Shown here: positions 50,263 to 63,983 of the stretch, piece by piece
Position numbering within the stretch: the first letter of the stretch is position 1
How the letters are laid out: each line of letters starts with the position of its first letter
Assembly (NCBI RefSeq): GCF_002563895.1
Contig: NZ_PDJB01000001.1
Location: 5,377,501-5,441,500, forward strand
From: Pseudomonas lurida
GTDB taxonomy: Bacteria > Pseudomonadota > Gammaproteobacteria > Pseudomonadales > Pseudomonadaceae
Direction of reading: 5' to 3'
DNA length: 64,000 nt
The notes under the pieces: generated by a model
What the model saw: the letters and a program-made list of their open reading frames with translations, nothing else
What the model was told of the DNA's origin: nothing
Database searches by the model: none
Translations under genes and position numbers: made by a program

Positions 50263-52116
50263 ATGCTCAAACGCTTTGCCTGGATGGCACTCTTTGCCTG
50301 CGCCCCGCTGTACGCGGCCCCGCATCTTGATGATCAACGTTTGCAGCAACTGGCCAACGATCCGTTCTGGCTGTCCCTCGGCCATTACGAAGCCGGCAAG
50401 ATCAGTGGCTGGCGCAGTTACGTCAGCGACAAGAAGTTCTTCCTCGCAGCCGACGGTGCCCACCACCCGGATGCCGAACTCAAGGCCACCGTTAACGCAC
50501 TCTATGCGCCGGCCAGCCTGGGTGAAAAACACGCCCAATGCGTTTACCCCGCACGTACCCGCTGGCTCAAGGATCAGTTGCACCTCACTGACCTGCCCAC
50601 CGTGGACTGCACAGAATTCAAGCAATGGTTCAAGGACGTCGCCCCCCACAGCGCGGTGATGATCTTCCCGGCGGCTTACCTCAACAGCCCGTCCTCGATG
50701 TTCGGCCACACCCTGCTGCGCATCGACCAGGCCGACGTGCAAAGCAACAACACCGCCCTGCTCAGCTACGCGATCAACTTCGGCGCCTACATCGAAGGCT
50801 CCGACAACAGCATCCTCTACGCCTGGAAAGGCCTGATGGGCGGTTATCCCGGCCTGTTCGCCCTGGTGCCTTACCAGGAGAAGCTGTCGGAATACCGCAG
50901 CCTCGAGAACCGTGACCTGTGGGAATACCGGCTCAACCTCACGCAAGTCGAGACCGAACGCATGGTCGAGCACGTGTGGGAGCTCAAGCAGATCCAGTTC
51001 GACTACTTCTTCTTTGACGAAAACTGCTCGTATCGCCTGCTGGAACTGCTGCAAGTGGCACGTCCTGGCCTGCGCCTGACCGAACAATTCCCTCTCACAG
51101 CCATCCCGACCGACACGGTCAAGGCCGTGAAAGACGCCGGCCTGGTGGAGAAAATCGACTACCGGCCCTCCCGTGAACGCGAGTTGCTGGAGCGCGCCAA
51201 GCCGCTGGACAGCGACGAGCAGCAATGGGTATTGAAGGTCAGCGACGACCAGAAGCAATTGCAGGAGCCGGCCTTCAAAGCCCTGCCCCGCGAACGCCAG
51301 GCCCTGATCATCGACGCCGCCTACCGCCTCGGCCGCTACCGCGCCAACGGCCTGGAACGCGACACCGCACGCTCCCAGCGCAGCTTCGAATTGCTGCGCG
51401 CAATCAACCAGAACCCAGCGCCCGACCTCAAGATCACGCCCCCTGGCCTACCGGAAAACGGCCATGAATCGCGCACCTGGCAAGCCGGGATCGGCACCCG
51501 GGGCGACAAGGCCTTCGGTGAGTACGGCCTGCGCATGGCCTACCACGACCTCAACGACAACGCCGAAGGCTTCCCCCTCGGCGCGCAGATCGAAATCCTG
51601 CAGATGAAACTGCGCCAGTACGAAGGCAACCATTGGCAACTGCAGCAACTGGACCTGGCCACCATCCGCTCCCTGACCCCACGCAACGCTCTGTTGCAGC
51701 CGTGGTCCTGGCAAGTCACCGGCGGCCTTGAGCGGGTACCCGGCAAACACGACGATGAAACCCTGGTCGCCCACGTCAACGGCGGCGCCGGCGGCACCTG
51801 GCAACTGCGCGACGACATGCTCGGCTTCGCCCTCGGCACCGTGCGCGTGGAACACAACAACGACTTCAACGAAGCCATTTCCCCGGCGGCAGGGTTCAAT
51901 ACGGGCGTGCTGTGGAAAAACCCACTGGGTAACCTGAGCCTGGAAGCCAAGGGCGACTTCTTCACCAACGGCGAAGTGCGCCGCAGCATCAGCCTGAACC
52001 AGCAGTGGGAATTGTCCCGCAACCTGGGCCTGCGCCTGAGTGCACAGCGCGAGTACAGCCATTTGTCGACGCCGGTGAATGAAGTGATGCTCGAAGTGAA
52101 GTGGTATCACTACTGA
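50263..52116 (+). CDS. DUF4105 (Lnb-like) envelope protein
   Basis: 617 residues. The signal peptide (MLKRFAWMALFACAPLYA) leads to a periplasmic domain with the DUF4105 motifs MIFPAAYLNSPSSMFGHTLLRI, YAINFGAYIEGSDNSILYAWKGL and FDYFFFDENCSYRLLELL; Cys and His in these are the likely cysteine-peptidase-like residues. The C-terminal 230 residues are beta-rich with Trp/aromatic strands ending EVKWYHY, consistent with an outer-membrane barrel. The substrate is unknown. It may form a unit with the small lipoprotein gene after the REPIN. Confidence 0.82.
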   Translation: MLKRFAWMALFACAPLYAAPHLDDQRLQQLANDPFWLSLGHYEAGKISGWRSYVSDKKFFLAADGAHHPDAELKATVNALYAPASLGEKHAQCVYPARTRWLKDQLHLTDLPTVDCTEFKQWFKDVAPHSAVMIFPAAYLNSPSSMFGHTLLRIDQADVQSNNTALLSYAINFGAYIEGSDNSILYAWKGLMGGYPGLFALVPYQEKLSEYRSLENRDLWEYRLNLTQVETERMVEHVWELKQIQFDYFFFDENCSYRLLELLQVARPGLRLTEQFPLTAIPTDTVKAVKDAGLVEKIDYRPSRERELLERAKPLDSDEQQWVLKVSDDQKQLQEPAFKALPRERQALIIDAAYRLGRYRANGLERDTARSQRSFELLRAINQNPAPDLKITPPGLPENGHESRTWQAGIGTRGDKAFGEYGLRMAYHDLNDNAEGFPLGAQIEILQMKLRQYEGNHWQLQQLDLATIRSLTPRNALLQPWSWQVTGGLERVPGKHDDETLVAHVNGGAGGTWQLRDDMLGFALGTVRVEHNNDFNEAISPAAGFNTGVLWKNPLGNLSLEAKGDFFTNGEVRRSISLNQQWELSRNLGLRLSAQREYSHLSTPVNEVMLEVKWYHY

Positions 52117-52137
52117 TCTGTAGGACCTGGCGAACAT

Positions 52138-52234
52138 CCAATGTGGGAGCGGGCTTGCTCGCGAAAGCAGAGTGTCAGTCACTGGAAACGTGGCTGATAC
52201 ACCGCTTTCGCGGGCAAGCCCGCTCCCACATTGG
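52138..52234. repeat. REPIN: inverted pair of REP elements
   Basis: CCAATGTGGGAGCGGGCTTG...CGAAAGC and its inverted copy GCTTTCGCGGGCAAGCCCGC...ATTGG face each other around a short spacer. Typical P. fluorescens REP doublet. Confidence 0.9.
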
Positions 52235-52349
52235 CTTATGTGTCTGGCCAATGTATGCACAACACCTTTCTCACCTCCCTTTCACATCCCTCCAACGAAT
52301 CCCCTTCTAGACTCTCCGTATCAGCCGTGAAACGGCCAGGGAGTACGCC

Positions 52350-52706
52350 ATGTGGCGGTATGCGGTAATGCTGTGTGCGGTGGTGGGGTTGGCGGGTTGC
52401 CAATCGACTCATCAGGAGTTGCTGGCCAAAGGGTACCCTCCGGCGTTTGCCGACGGTTTTGACGATGGCTGCAGCAGTGGTCGCCAGGCGGCCGGGGTGA
52501 TTACCGGGGAGTTTCGCAAGAACGTGCCGCGTTACCTGAAGGACCGGCCATACGCCGAAGGCTGGGAAGATGGCTTTCGCCAGTGCAAGGCGATGCGCGA
52601 GAACGAGGAACTGCGGGACTATAAGCAGCGCCACTGGGATGACCGGGATCGCGAATGGCAACAGGAGAAAGACCGTGACGCCGCCCGGGCCTATCGCTCG
52701 CAATAG
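52350..52706 (+). CDS. Small lipoprotein
   Basis: 118 residues. Lipobox GLAGC (Cys17), then a charged helical part: KGYPPAFADGFDDGCSSGRQAAG, and a C-terminal run of Asp/Arg/Glu/Gln (RDYKQRHWDDRDREWQQEKDRD). A repeated pattern, FADGFDDGCSSGR and YAEGWEDGFRQCK, suggests two short repeats each with a Cys. Function unknown. Confidence 0.82.
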   Translation: MWRYAVMLCAVVGLAGCQSTHQELLAKGYPPAFADGFDDGCSSGRQAAGVITGEFRKNVPRYLKDRPYAEGWEDGFRQCKAMRENEELRDYKQRHWDDRDREWQQEKDRDAARAYRSQ

Positions 52707-52776
52707 GTCGCTTTCAGACATCCATCGAAACTAAAGCACGGCGAACATGGCCCAAACTCCATAGAGGGAGAATGTC

Positions 52777-54898
<2,122 letters not shown>

Positions 54899-54913
54899 AT
54901 TGCACCCACAAAA

Positions 54914-54935
54914 AACGGAGCCCGAAGGCTCCGTT
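54914..54935 (-). terminator. Terminator after ettA
   Basis: On the minus strand AACGGAGCC-ttcg-GGCTCCGTT followed by TTTT. A TTCG-type loop gives an especially stable hairpin. Confidence 0.9.
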
Positions 54936-54956
54936 CTTTCACGCCACCAACCTGAA

Positions 54957-56621
54957 TCAGGCCAGTTTTTTGTGCCGTACACGGTGCGGCTGGGCCGCTG
55001 CATCGCCCAGGCGCTTTTTACGGTCCGCTTCGTACTCGGTGTAGTTACCTTCGAAGAACACCGCTTGCGAGTCGTCCTCGTACGCCAGGATATGCGTCGC
55101 GACGCGGTCAAGGAACCACCGATCGTGAGAGATCACAATGGCAGCGCCCGGGAAGTCCAGCAGGGCTTCTTCCAGGGAACGCAGGGTTTCAACGTCGAGG
55201 TCGTTGGAAGGTTCGTCGAGCAGCAGGACGTTGCCACCCTCCTTCAGGGTCAAGGCCAGGTGCAAGCGACCGCGCTCACCACCGGACAGGTCCTTGACGA
55301 ATTTCTGCTGGTCGCCGCCCTTGAAGTTGAAACGCCCCACGTAGGTGCGTGACGGGATTTCATAGTTGCCGATGCGGATCTGGTCGGAACCGTCGGAGAT
55401 CTGCTGGAACACCGTCTTGCTGCCATCGAGGTCGTCGCGGCTCTGGTCCACACAGGCCAGTTGCACGGTTTCGCCGATCTCGATGCTGCCGGAGTCCGGG
55501 GTTTCCTTGCCCATCAGCATGCGGAACAGGGTGGATTTACCCGCACCGTTACCACCGATAACGCCGACGATCGCGCCTTTTGGCATGGAGAACGACAGGT
55601 TGTCGATCAGCACGCGGTCGCCATAGCCTTTGGAAACGTTCTTGAACTCGATGACCTTGTCACCCAGGCGCGGGCCGGCCGGGATGTAGATCTCGTTGGT
55701 CTCGCTGCGCTTCTGGAATTCCTGCGACTGCATTTCTTCAAAGCGTTGCAGACGTGCCTTGGACTTGGACTGGCGGGCCTTGGCGCCTTTGCGCACCCAT
55801 TCCAGTTCTTCCTTCATGGCTTTTTCGTGGGCCGATTGCTGCTTGGATTCGGCCGCCAGACGGTCGGACTTGGCTTCCAGCCAACCGGAGTAGTTGCCCT
55901 CGTAAGGGATACCGGCGCCACGGTCGAGCTCGAGGATCCAACCCGCAACGTTGTCCAGGAAGTAACGGTCGTGCGTGATCGCAACCACAGTGCCCGGGAA
56001 GTCGTGGAGGAAATGTTCCAGCCAGGCGACGGAATCGGCGTCCAAGTGGTTGGTGGGTTCGTCGAGCAGCAGCATGTCGGGGGCCGACAGCAGCAGGCGG
56101 CACAGGGCCACACGACGCTTCTCACCACCGGACAGGTGTTCGACCTTGGCATCCCAGGCCGGCAGGCGCAGCGCGTCGGCGGCGACTTCCAGCTGGCGCT
56201 CCAGGTTGTGACCGTCGCCGGCCTGCAGGATCGCTTCGAGCTTGGCCTGTTCGGCGGCAAGCTTGTCGAAGTCGGCATCTGGCTCGGCGTAAGCGGCGTA
56301 GACCTCATCCAGGCGCGCCTGGGCGTCCTTGATCACGCTGACGGCTTCCTCGACCACTTCACGCACGGTCTTGGCCGGGTCCAATTGAGGCTCTTGCGGC
56401 AGGTAGCCGATGTTCAGCTCAGGCATCGGGCGGGCTTCGCCTTCGAACTCGGTGTCGACGCCGGCCATGATTTTCAGCAACGTGGACTTACCCGAACCGT
56501 TGAGGCCGAGCACGCCGATCTTGGCGCCAGGGAAGAAGGACAGCGAAATGTTTTTCAGGATTTCCCGCTTCGGAGGGACAACTTTACCCAGCCGATGCAT
56601 GGTGAAGACGTATTGAGCCAA
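54957..56621 (-). CDS. ettA: Energy-dependent translational throttle protein EttA (ABC-F)
   Basis: 554 residues. Two ABC domains in tandem: Walker A GLNGSGKS and GGNGAGKS, signatures LSGGEKRR and LSGGERGR, Walker [13 protein letters not shown] and [12 protein letters not shown]. No membrane segments. The arm insertion ([25 protein letters not shown]) and start [21 protein letters not shown] are those of EttA, which binds the ribosomal E site and senses the ATP/ADP ratio. Highly conserved core gene, single, with a strong terminator. Confidence 0.96.
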   Translation of the reverse strand: MAQYVFTMHRLGKVVPPKREILKNISLSFFPGAKIGVLGLNGSGKSTLLKIMAGVDTEFEGEARPMPELNIGYLPQEPQLDPAKTVREVVEEAVSVIKDAQARLDEVYAAYAEPDADFDKLAAEQAKLEAILQAGDGHNLERQLEVAADALRLPAWDAKVEHLSGGEKRRVALCRLLLSAPDMLLLDEPTNHLDADSVAWLEHFLHDFPGTVVAITHDRYFLDNVAGWILELDRGAGIPYEGNYSGWLEAKSDRLAAESKQQSAHEKAMKEELEWVRKGAKARQSKSKARLQRFEEMQSQEFQKRSETNEIYIPAGPRLGDKVIEFKNVSKGYGDRVLIDNLSFSMPKGAIVGVIGGNGAGKSTLFRMLMGKETPDSGSIEIGETVQLACVDQSRDDLDGSKTVFQQISDGSDQIRIGNYEIPSRTYVGRFNFKGGDQQKFVKDLSGGERGRLHLALTLKEGGNVLLLDEPSNDLDVETLRSLEEALLDFPGAAIVISHDRWFLDRVATHILAYEDDSQAVFFEGNYTEYEADRKKRLGDAAAQPHRVRHKKLA

Positions 56622-56783
56622 AATGTGGACCTCATGAAAAAGTGAGAACAGGCCTACGTAGCGTCATGGCGCTGTACATAGCATTGCGAATCCTCAAGGT
56701 TAACCTAAGTGGCCGAGCGTATCGAAATCTATCTGTTAGATTAGCCGGCCATCCCCCCCCAGCGGCTTCAGGAAACACCCTTC

Positions 56784-57395
56784 ATGCTCAGCGTCATGTC
56801 TGCACTCGGGTTGCTGCTGTTAATGCCGGGCCCCACCAACACGCTGCTGTTGCGCTCGGGCTTGCTCACCGGGTTCAGGCGCGCCTGGCCACTGAGCCTG
56901 CTGGAGTGCCTGGCGTACCTGCTGCAGATATCCTTCTGGGGCTACCTGCTCAGCCATCTGGGCGACAGCGCGCCCTGGGGGCTGAAGCTCGTGCAGTTCG
57001 CTTCGGTGTGTTATTTGATCAGGACTTCGTACCTGCTGTGGTGCAATCCCGACGAAACACTCAAATCCGCGCCTGAAGCCCGCGTATCCCGGCTCCACTT
57101 CTTTTTACTGACGTTGATCAACCCCAAGGGCTTGCTGATCGTCTCGTTTATCGTCCCGATGCAGACATTTGCCGACTTGAGCCTTTATATGCAGTTTGTC
57201 GCGCAATTCACGCTGGTGGTGATACCGGTGGGGTGCACCTGGGTGTTGTTCGGTGCTCGCATCAAAAGGGGCGAATACACCTGGTTGACGCCGCACACGA
57301 TCAACCGCACGGCCTCTGTGGTTATCTGCGTATTTACGCTGGCGATCCTGTCGCGGCTGGCGGGCAGCCTGATCAGCACCGGCGGCGTGCTTTAG
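56784..57395 (+). CDS. LysE/RhtB-family exporter
   Basis: 203 residues, six hydrophobic segments. The N-terminus has LLLLMPGPTNTLLLRSGLLTGFRRAW, the family's PGP motif, and the middle has LTLINPKGLLIVSFIVP. It probably exports amino acids or related small molecules; substrate unknown. The ATG has AGGA 10 nt upstream. Divergent from ettA with 162 bp between. Confidence 0.88.
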   Translation: MLSVMSALGLLLLMPGPTNTLLLRSGLLTGFRRAWPLSLLECLAYLLQISFWGYLLSHLGDSAPWGLKLVQFASVCYLIRTSYLLWCNPDETLKSAPEARVSRLHFFLLTLINPKGLLIVSFIVPMQTFADLSLYMQFVAQFTLVVIPVGCTWVLFGARIKRGEYTWLTPHTINRTASVVICVFTLAILSRLAGSLISTGGVL

Positions 57396-57510
57396 TCCCG
57401 CCAGGCGGGGCTGGCACTTTGCCACAAGTCAAGGCATGCTAGCCGCCCTCCGGGCGTCCGGCTTATAGTGCACGTCGCGCGCCAGTCCAGCCAAACCGCA
57501 GGATCACAGC

Positions 57511-60500
57511 TTGTCCAAAGTCACGCCGCCAACTCCCCTGCGCGCCGCTCATATAGCGCCGGGAGCGCCCCTGCACGGCACCTTCAAAGGCGCGTTGGCG
57601 ACGCTTGTCCTCATGCTGCTCGCCTTATTGTTCTGGCAACTGCTCGACCAGCTGCAGCAAAACCAGAAGAATCAACAGCAATACACCATCGACTACAGCG
57701 CCGACCTGGCAGAACAAATCAGCCTGAACATGGCCCTGAGCGCAAAAATCGCGCTGAACCTGCTGCCGATGGTCGAGCCGCCGCGCGACAGCGAACAACA
57801 GCTGGCATTGATGCGCACCTTGCAACGCTCGCTGCCGGAACTGCGCAGCGTCGCCCTGCTCGCCCCCAGCGGCGCGATGATCAGTGACAGCGCCACTGAC
57901 AGCCAGGACAGCGCCTTGCTGGAAGAGCTGGCACAGCGCAGCCACGCCCAATCCTATTACCTGAGCAACAGCAACGACGGCACCATCATCTACCTGTTGC
58001 TGCACCAGCCCAGCGGCGGCTCGCGCATGTACTGGGTGTTGCGCCTGGCGCCCACTTACCTGGCCAACCTCACCCGCCAGGACGGCCAGGGCCACCGCCC
58101 GATGTGGGTCATCGAGAATCGCGTCAACCACCGCGTGATCAGCCGCGACAGCGGCATGCCCGCCCAATGGGCCGGCGCCCTCACCCCGGACGAGCTGAAT
58201 AAAAGCGTACTGGTCACTCCCCTGAGCAAAAGCGACTGGCAATTGCGCGGGCTGTTCGACCGTACTGCGGTGCTGGAGGAACTGCTGCCGGCGTTTATCG
58301 GCAAGTGCCTATTGGGCCTGGCGTTCTCGCTGATCCCGGTGATCGTGCTACTGAACATGCGCCGCCGCCAGCGCCAAGTGCATGAAGGGCGGCGGCGCTA
58401 CCAGGACATTTTCGAAGGCACCGGCGTGGCCTTGTGCGTGCTTGACCTGTCGGGCCTGAACGCGTTCTTCGACAGGACTCAACTGGAGACCCGCGAGCAA
58501 CTGCACGCCTGGCTGCAGGACAACCCCGACGAACGCCAGCAACTGCTCAAGGAGTTGCGCATCACCGAGGTCAACCAGGTGGCGGTGCGCCTATTGAACG
58601 TAGGCTCCTGCGAAGAAGCATGGGAACGCCTGATCGATGACTGCCCGCGCAACGCCACGTCCATCGGCTACCAGATCCTCGAAGCCGTCCTGACCCAACA
58701 GCACCAGTTGGAGCTGGAGATCCAGCTCAAGGACGTGGCCGGCAACGAGCAATACCTGTGGCTGGTGATGCGTTTGCCGGAGCAGCAGGACGATTTCAAG
58801 GCCGTGATCCTCAGCATCAGCGATATCACCAGCCGCAAGCTGATCGAACTGTCGCTGGTGGAGCGTGAGAGCTTCTGGTCGGACGTGGTGCGCACCGTGC
58901 CCGACCACCTGTACGTGCAGGACGTGATCAGCCAGCGGATGATTTTCAGCAACCACCATTTGGGCCACACCCTCGGCTATAACAAGGCCGAACTGCAGCA
59001 AATGGGCGAGTACTTCTGGGAAATCCTGCTGCACCCCGAGGATGGCGAGCATTACCACGACCTGCGCCAGCAGCAACGCCAGGTTGGCTACACCACCCAA
59101 CTGCAATGCCAGCTGCGTTTCCGCCACCGCAACAACCAATGGCGGCGCTTTGATATCCGCGAGCAAGCCCTGGCCCGCGACAAGACCGCGCAAATCACCC
59201 GCATCATCGGCGTGGCCAAGGACATCACCGACCAGATCGAAGCCAGCGAATCCCTGCGCGACAGCGAGCAGCGCTACCGCATGCTCGCTGAAAGCATCAG
59301 CGACGTGATCTGCTCCACCGACAGCCAGTTGGTGCTCAACTATATAAGCCCCTCGGTCAACGCCGTGCTGGGCTATGACGTGGACTGGGTGTTCAAGAAC
59401 GGCTGGCAGTCGATCATCGCCAACCCGCAGCAACTGACCGGCATTTATAGCCTGGTGGAACAAGTCAGCCGCGCATTGGGCGATATCGACGCACTGAACA
59501 AACTGCGCGATGAGATTCAAACCCAGCTGTTCCTGTTCGACTGCCTGCGCGCAGACGGTCGCAAGGTGCCGATCGAGCTGCGCATGGTGCTGGTGTGGGA
59601 CGAACACGGCGCCTTCGAAGGCATCCTTGGCGTGGGCCGCGATATCAGCCAGCAACGCCGCGCCGAGAAAGACCTGCGCATGGCCGCTACGGTATTCGAG
59701 CACTCCACTTCGGCGATCCTGATCACCGACCCCGCAGGCTATATCGTGCAGGCCAACGAGGCGTTCAGCCGGGTCAGTGGCTATGCCGTGAGCGATGTAC
59801 TCGACCAGTTACCGAACATGCTCACCGTCGACGAACAGCAGGAAGCCCATCTGCGCTACGTGCTCAAGCAGTTGCACCAGCACAGCACCTGGGAAGGCGA
59901 GGTGTGGCTCAAGCGTCGCAACGGCGAGCATTACCCCGCGTGGGTCGGCATTACCGCCGTGTTCGACGATGAAGGCGACCTGGCCAGCTATGTGTGTTTC
60001 TTCAGCGACATCAGCGAGCGCAAGGCCAGCGAGCAGCGCATCCACCGCCTGGCCTACTACGACGCCCTGACCCACCTGCCCAACCGCACGCTGTTCCAGG
60101 ACCGCCTGCACACCGCGCTGCAGTCCGCCGAACGGCAGAAGTCGTGGGTGGTGTTGATGTTCCTCGACCTCGACCGTTTCAAACCGATCAACGACTCCCT
60201 GGGCCACGCCGCCGGCGACCGCATGCTCAAGGAAATGGCCACGCGCCTGCTGGGTTGCGTGGCCGAGGACGACACCGTGGCGCGCATGGGGGGCGACGAG
60301 TTCACCTTGCTCCTGCAACCCCGGGTCAGCCGCGAAATGGCACTGAACCGTGCGATTCACGTGGCCGAGCAGATCCTCGCGAGCCTGGTGAAGCCTTTCG
60401 TGCTAGAGGGCCGCGAGTTCTTTGTGACCGCCAGTATCGGCATCGCCCTCAGCCCGCAGGACGGCAATGAGCTGAGCCAGCTGATGAAAAACGCCGACAC

Positions 60501-61362
60501 CGCGATGTACCACGCCAAGGAACGCGGCAAGAACAACTTCCAGTTCTACCAGGCGGACATGAACGCCAGTGCCCTGGAACGGCTCGAGCTGGAAAGCGAT
60601 TTGCGCCATGCCCTGGACCAGAACGAATTCGTGCTCTATTACCAACCGCAGTTCAGCGGCGACGGCAAACGCCTGACCGGCGCCGAAGCCTTGCTGCGCT
60701 GGCGTCACCCACGCCGCGGCCTGGTGCCACCGGGCGACTTCATTCCGGTGCTGGAAGAGTTGGGCCTGGTCGTGGACGTGGGCGACTGGGTGATCAGCGA
60801 AGCCTGTCGCCAGCTCAAGACCTGGCACCAGAACAAGGTGCGCGTGCCGAAAGTCTCGGTGAACATCTCCGCACGGCAGTTCTCCGACGGCCAGTTGGGC
60901 ACGCGCATCGCCACCATTCTCAAGGACACCGGCCTGCCGCCGGCATGCCTGGAGCTGGAGCTGACCGAAAGTATCCTGATGCGCGAAGTGAACGAGGCCA
61001 TGCAGATCCTCGACAGCCTGAAAAACCTGGGCCTGAGCATTGCGGTCGACGACTTTGGCACGGGTTATTCATCGCTCAACTACCTCAAGCAATTCCCCAT
61101 CGACGTGTTGAAGATCGACCGCACGTTCGTGGATGGCCTGCCCTCCGGCGAACAGGATGCGCAGATCGCCCGCGCCATTATTGCCATGGCCCACAGCCTC
61201 AACCTGGCGGTAATCGCCGAGGGTGTGGAAACCCATGAGCAGTTGGACTTCCTGCGCGAACATGGCTGCGATGAAGTGCAGGGCTACCTGTTCGGGCGGC
61301 CGATGCCGGCGAATCGGTTCGAAGCGCAGTTCAGTAATGACGCGCTGTTCATGTTCGACTGA
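57511..61362 (+). CDS. morA: MorA: membrane PAS-GGDEF-EAL c-di-GMP enzyme
   Basis: 1283 residues. The N-terminal membrane helix (about 27-48, [19 protein letters not shown]) and a second one near 265-285 flank a periplasmic sensor part; several PAS/PAC domains follow (about 450-830). The GGDEF motif is intact at 927-931 (MGGDEFTLL) and the EAL motif at 1059-1061 (GAEALLRW), with the phosphodiesterase [14 protein letters not shown] loop. So both c-di-GMP synthesis and breakdown are possible. The length and its place before glyA match MorA, which controls flagella timing and biofilm formation in pseudomonads. The start is probably TTG at 57511; no ATG fits before the first membrane helix. Confidence 0.9.
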   Translation: MSKVTPPTPLRAAHIAPGAPLHGTFKGALATLVLMLLALLFWQLLDQLQQNQKNQQQYTIDYSADLAEQISLNMALSAKIALNLLPMVEPPRDSEQQLALMRTLQRSLPELRSVALLAPSGAMISDSATDSQDSALLEELAQRSHAQSYYLSNSNDGTIIYLLLHQPSGGSRMYWVLRLAPTYLANLTRQDGQGHRPMWVIENRVNHRVISRDSGMPAQWAGALTPDELNKSVLVTPLSKSDWQLRGLFDRTAVLEELLPAFIGKCLLGLAFSLIPVIVLLNMRRRQRQVHEGRRRYQDIFEGTGVALCVLDLSGLNAFFDRTQLETREQLHAWLQDNPDERQQLLKELRITEVNQVAVRLLNVGSCEEAWERLIDDCPRNATSIGYQILEAVLTQQHQLELEIQLKDVAGNEQYLWLVMRLPEQQDDFKAVILSISDITSRKLIELSLVERESFWSDVVRTVPDHLYVQDVISQRMIFSNHHLGHTLGYNKAELQQMGEYFWEILLHPEDGEHYHDLRQQQRQVGYTTQLQCQLRFRHRNNQWRRFDIREQALARDKTAQITRIIGVAKDITDQIEASESLRDSEQRYRMLAESISDVICSTDSQLVLNYISPSVNAVLGYDVDWVFKNGWQSIIANPQQLTGIYSLVEQVSRALGDIDALNKLRDEIQTQLFLFDCLRADGRKVPIELRMVLVWDEHGAFEGILGVGRDISQQRRAEKDLRMAATVFEHSTSAILITDPAGYIVQANEAFSRVSGYAVSDVLDQLPNMLTVDEQQEAHLRYVLKQLHQHSTWEGEVWLKRRNGEHYPAWVGITAVFDDEGDLASYVCFFSDISERKASEQRIHRLAYYDALTHLPNRTLFQDRLHTALQSAERQKSWVVLMFLDLDRFKPINDSLGHAAGDRMLKEMATRLLGCVAEDDTVARMGGDEFTLLLQPRVSREMALNRAIHVAEQILASLVKPFVLEGREFFVTASIGIALSPQDGNELSQLMKNADTAMYHAKERGKNNFQFYQADMNASALERLELESDLRHALDQNEFVLYYQPQFSGDGKRLTGAEALLRWRHPRRGLVPPGDFIPVLEELGLVVDVGDWVISEACRQLKTWHQNKVRVPKVSVNISARQFSDGQLGTRIATILKDTGLPPACLELELTESILMREVNEAMQILDSLKNLGLSIAVDDFGTGYSSLNYLKQFPIDVLKIDRTFVDGLPSGEQDAQIARAIIAMAHSLNLAVIAEGVETHEQLDFLREHGCDEVQGYLFGRPMPANRFEAQFSNDALFMFD

Positions 61363-61387
61363 AACCCTGCAGTGGAGCCACCGGCCT

Positions 61388-61455
61388 CATCGCGGGCAAG
61401 CCCGGTTCCCACAGGGGAATGCCTTGCCGATGTGGGCGCTGGCTTGCCTGCGATG
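61388..61455. repeat. REP pair, partly degenerate
   Basis: CATCGCGGGCAAGCCCGGTT...CCCACA faces TGTGGGCGCTGGCTTGCCTG...CGATG. Same family as the other REPINs, with more mismatches. Confidence 0.75.
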
Positions 61456-61586
61456 GCGCCAGCGCAGGCACCGCTTATCCCCAGATGAGCCCCACTTGTC
61501 CGCGACATGATGTCCTTTCATATGCCATCTAAAACCCATTGGGTTAGAATGCCCTCCTTTTCTGCCCCCGATCCTTGAGGACCGCC

Positions 61587-62840
61587 ATGTTCAGCCGTGA
61601 TTTGACTATTGCCAAGTACGACGCCGATCTCTTCGCCGCCATGGAGCAAGAAGCCGTGCGCCAGGAAGAGCACATTGAGCTGATCGCTTCGGAAAACTAC
61701 ACCAGCCCTGCGGTGATGGAGGCTCAAGGTTCGGTTCTGACCAACAAGTACGCCGAAGGCTACCCAGGCAAGCGCTACTACGGTGGTTGCGAGTACGTCG
61801 ACGTGGTTGAGCAACTGGCCATCGACCGTGCAAAAGAACTGTTCGGCGCCGATTACGCCAACGTCCAGCCACACGCCGGCTCCCAAGCCAACAGCGCCGT
61901 GTACCTGGCCCTGCTGCAAGGCGGCGACACCATCCTGGGCATGAGCCTGGCCCACGGCGGTCACCTGACCCACGGCGCCAGCGTTTCCTCCTCCGGCAAG
62001 CTGTACAACGCCGTTCAATACGGTATCGATGCCAACGGCCTGATCGACTACGACGAAGTCGAGCGCCTGGCGGTCGAGCACAAGCCAAAAATGATCGTGG
62101 CCGGTTTCTCTGCCTACTCGCAGATCCTGGACTTCCCACGCTTTCGCGCTATCGCCGACAAGGTTGGCGCCTACCTGTTCGTCGACATGGCTCACGTAGC
62201 AGGCCTGGTCGCTGCTGGCGTCTACCCGAACCCGGTGCCTTACGCTGACGTGGTGACCACCACCACCCACAAGACCCTGCGCGGCCCGCGTGGCGGCCTG
62301 ATCCTGGCGCGCGCCAACGCCGAGATCGAGAAAAAGCTGAACTCCGCTGTATTCCCGGGCGCCCAAGGTGGCCCGCTGGAGCACGTGATCGCCGCCAAGG
62401 CGATCTGCTTCAAGGAAGCGCTGCAGCCTGAGTTCAAGACTTACCAGCAACAAGTGGTGAAAAACGCCCAGACCATGGCCAGCGTGTTTATCGAACGCGG
62501 CTTCGACGTGGTATCCGGCGGTACTGAGAACCACCTGTTCCTGCTGTCGCTGATCAAGCAGGACATTTCCGGTAAGGATGCTGACGCTGCCTTGGGCAAA
62601 GCCTTCATCACCGTGAACAAGAACTCCGTGCCGAACGACCCACGTTCGCCGTTCGTCACCTCCGGCCTGCGCTTCGGCACCCCGGCTGTGACCACCCGTG
62701 GTTTCAAGGAAGCGGAGTGCAAGGAACTGGCTGGCTGGATCTGCGACATCCTGGCAGACCTGAACAACGAAGCCGTGATCGACGCGGTACGTGAGAAGGT
62801 CAAGGCCATCTGCAAAAAGCTGCCGGTATACGGCGCTTGA
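61587..62840 (+). CDS. glyA: Serine hydroxymethyltransferase
   Basis: PLP enzyme converting serine and tetrahydrofolate to glycine and methylene-THF. It has 417 residues from [12 protein letters not shown] (GAGGA 7 nt upstream). The PLP-binding Lys lies in [14 protein letters not shown] near residue 229; [13 protein letters not shown] and GALTHGA-type motifs ([10 protein letters not shown]) bind substrate and cofactor. The neighbouring order morA-glyA-COG0523 is a conserved pseudomonad block. Own terminator follows. Confidence 0.97.
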   Translation: MFSRDLTIAKYDADLFAAMEQEAVRQEEHIELIASENYTSPAVMEAQGSVLTNKYAEGYPGKRYYGGCEYVDVVEQLAIDRAKELFGADYANVQPHAGSQANSAVYLALLQGGDTILGMSLAHGGHLTHGASVSSSGKLYNAVQYGIDANGLIDYDEVERLAVEHKPKMIVAGFSAYSQILDFPRFRAIADKVGAYLFVDMAHVAGLVAAGVYPNPVPYADVVTTTTHKTLRGPRGGLILARANAEIEKKLNSAVFPGAQGGPLEHVIAAKAICFKEALQPEFKTYQQQVVKNAQTMASVFIERGFDVVSGGTENHLFLLSLIKQDISGKDADAALGKAFITVNKNSVPNDPRSPFVTSGLRFGTPAVTTRGFKEAECKELAGWICDILADLNNEAVIDAVREKVKAICKKLPVYGA

Positions 62841-62860
62841 TAGCAGTTGCTTGAACAAGA

Positions 62861-62888
62861 AGCCCGGCGCTAGAGCCGGGCTTTTTTA
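62861..62888 (+). terminator. Terminator after glyA
   Basis: AGCCCGGC-gctaga-GCCGGGCT followed by TTTTTT. Confidence 0.92.
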
Positions 62889-62920
62889 TGCCTGAAAATA
62901 CTGCGCTTCCACTCTGAAAT

Positions 62921-63007
62921 GAGTGCTGGCTTGCCTGCGAGAGCGGCCTGTCAGCTGGCACATCAGGGGCCGCCCCACCGCAATTGCTGGCAAGCCAGCT
63001 CCCACAG
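62921..63007. repeat. REP pair
   Basis: GTGCTGGCTTGCCTGCGAGAG...GGCC and the inverted GGCC...TTGCTGGCAAGCCAGCTCCC. Belongs to the same REP family; lies between the convergent glyA and COG0523 genes. Confidence 0.8.
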
Positions 63008-63023
63008 TGGGCCGTGTCTCAAG

Positions 63024-63983
63024 TCAGGGCTGGTAAACCTTGGCAAAGCCTTCGCGAATCTTTTGCTCCGGCAACTCATCGGCAATAAACACGATCACGC
63101 TTTCGCGCACCTCGCCTTCGGCCCACTCGGTATCCCAATCGAAGCCGTACAACTTCAGCACGCCCTGGAACACCATGCGCCGGTCCTCCCCAGCAATGTT
63201 CAACACGCCCTTATAGCGCAGCAATTGTTTGCCGTGGTCTTCCAGCAGTTCGTTCATGAACGCGCTGAGCCGGTCTATGTCCAACGGCTCTTCGGTACGC
63301 AGCACCAGGCTGGAAATACGGTCGATGGACGGCGCGGCACTCACCGGGCGCAGGCTCATGCCAGCGTTGAGGTTGAAGCCGCGTACATCGAGCAATTGCG
63401 CCAGGTCGATGTTGCCATGGTCCACCACATGAATCGGTGCACGGCGATTGATGCGGGTGAGGCGTTCGCTGAGCGCGTCAAAGGTGGCGTCATCGACCAG
63501 GTCGCGTTTGCTCACCAGCAGGCGGTCGGCAAAGCCGATCTGGGCCTGGGCGATGGTCTGGGTCAGGTGGTGCTCGGCGTGGGCCGCATCCACCAGGGTA
63601 ATGATGCCGTCGAGGATGTAGCGTTCGCGCAGTTCTTCGTCGATGAAAAAGGTCTGGGCCACCGGCGCCGGGTCAGCCAGGCCAGTGCACTCGATCACCA
63701 GGCGGTCGAAGGCGATCTCGCCGCTGTCCAGGCGCTCAAGCAGCAGGTACAGGGCTTTGGTCAGGTCGGTGTGGATGGTGCAGCACACGCAACCGTTGGA
63801 CAGCGTCATGACTTGCACCGGCTCTGTGCCCAACAGCTGGGTGTCGATACCGGCGTCACTGAATTCGTTTTCGATCACGGCGATTTTAAGGCCGTGCTCG
63901 GTCTTGAGCAGGTGGCGCAGCAAGGTGGTCTTGCCGGCGCCGAGGAAGCCGCTGAGGACGGTGACCGGAATGGGAGCGGACAA
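63024..63983 (-). CDS. COG0523 (CobW/YjiA-like) GTPase, putative metallochaperone
   Basis: 319 residues. Walker A GFLGAGKTTLL at 12-22, the metal-binding CxCC motif in SNGCVCCTIH (about 63-72), GTP-specificity SKRD near 160, and the C-terminal CobW_C domain (LSSLVLRTEEPLDIDRLSAFM). G3E-family GTPases of this type deliver or manage Zn, Co or other metals. The start is a TTG at 63983 with AAGGAG 8 nt upstream. It sits next to glyA as in other pseudomonads; no Zur box is visible in the few upstream bases left. Confidence 0.92.
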   Translation of the reverse strand: MSAPIPVTVLSGFLGAGKTTLLRHLLKTEHGLKIAVIENEFSDAGIDTQLLGTEPVQVMTLSNGCVCCTIHTDLTKALYLLLERLDSGEIAFDRLVIECTGLADPAPVAQTFFIDEELRERYILDGIITLVDAAHAEHHLTQTIAQAQIGFADRLLVSKRDLVDDATFDALSERLTRINRRAPIHVVDHGNIDLAQLLDVRGFNLNAGMSLRPVSAAPSIDRISSLVLRTEEPLDIDRLSAFMNELLEDHGKQLLRYKGVLNIAGEDRRMVFQGVLKLYGFDWDTEWAEGEVRESVIVFIADELPEQKIREGFAKVYQP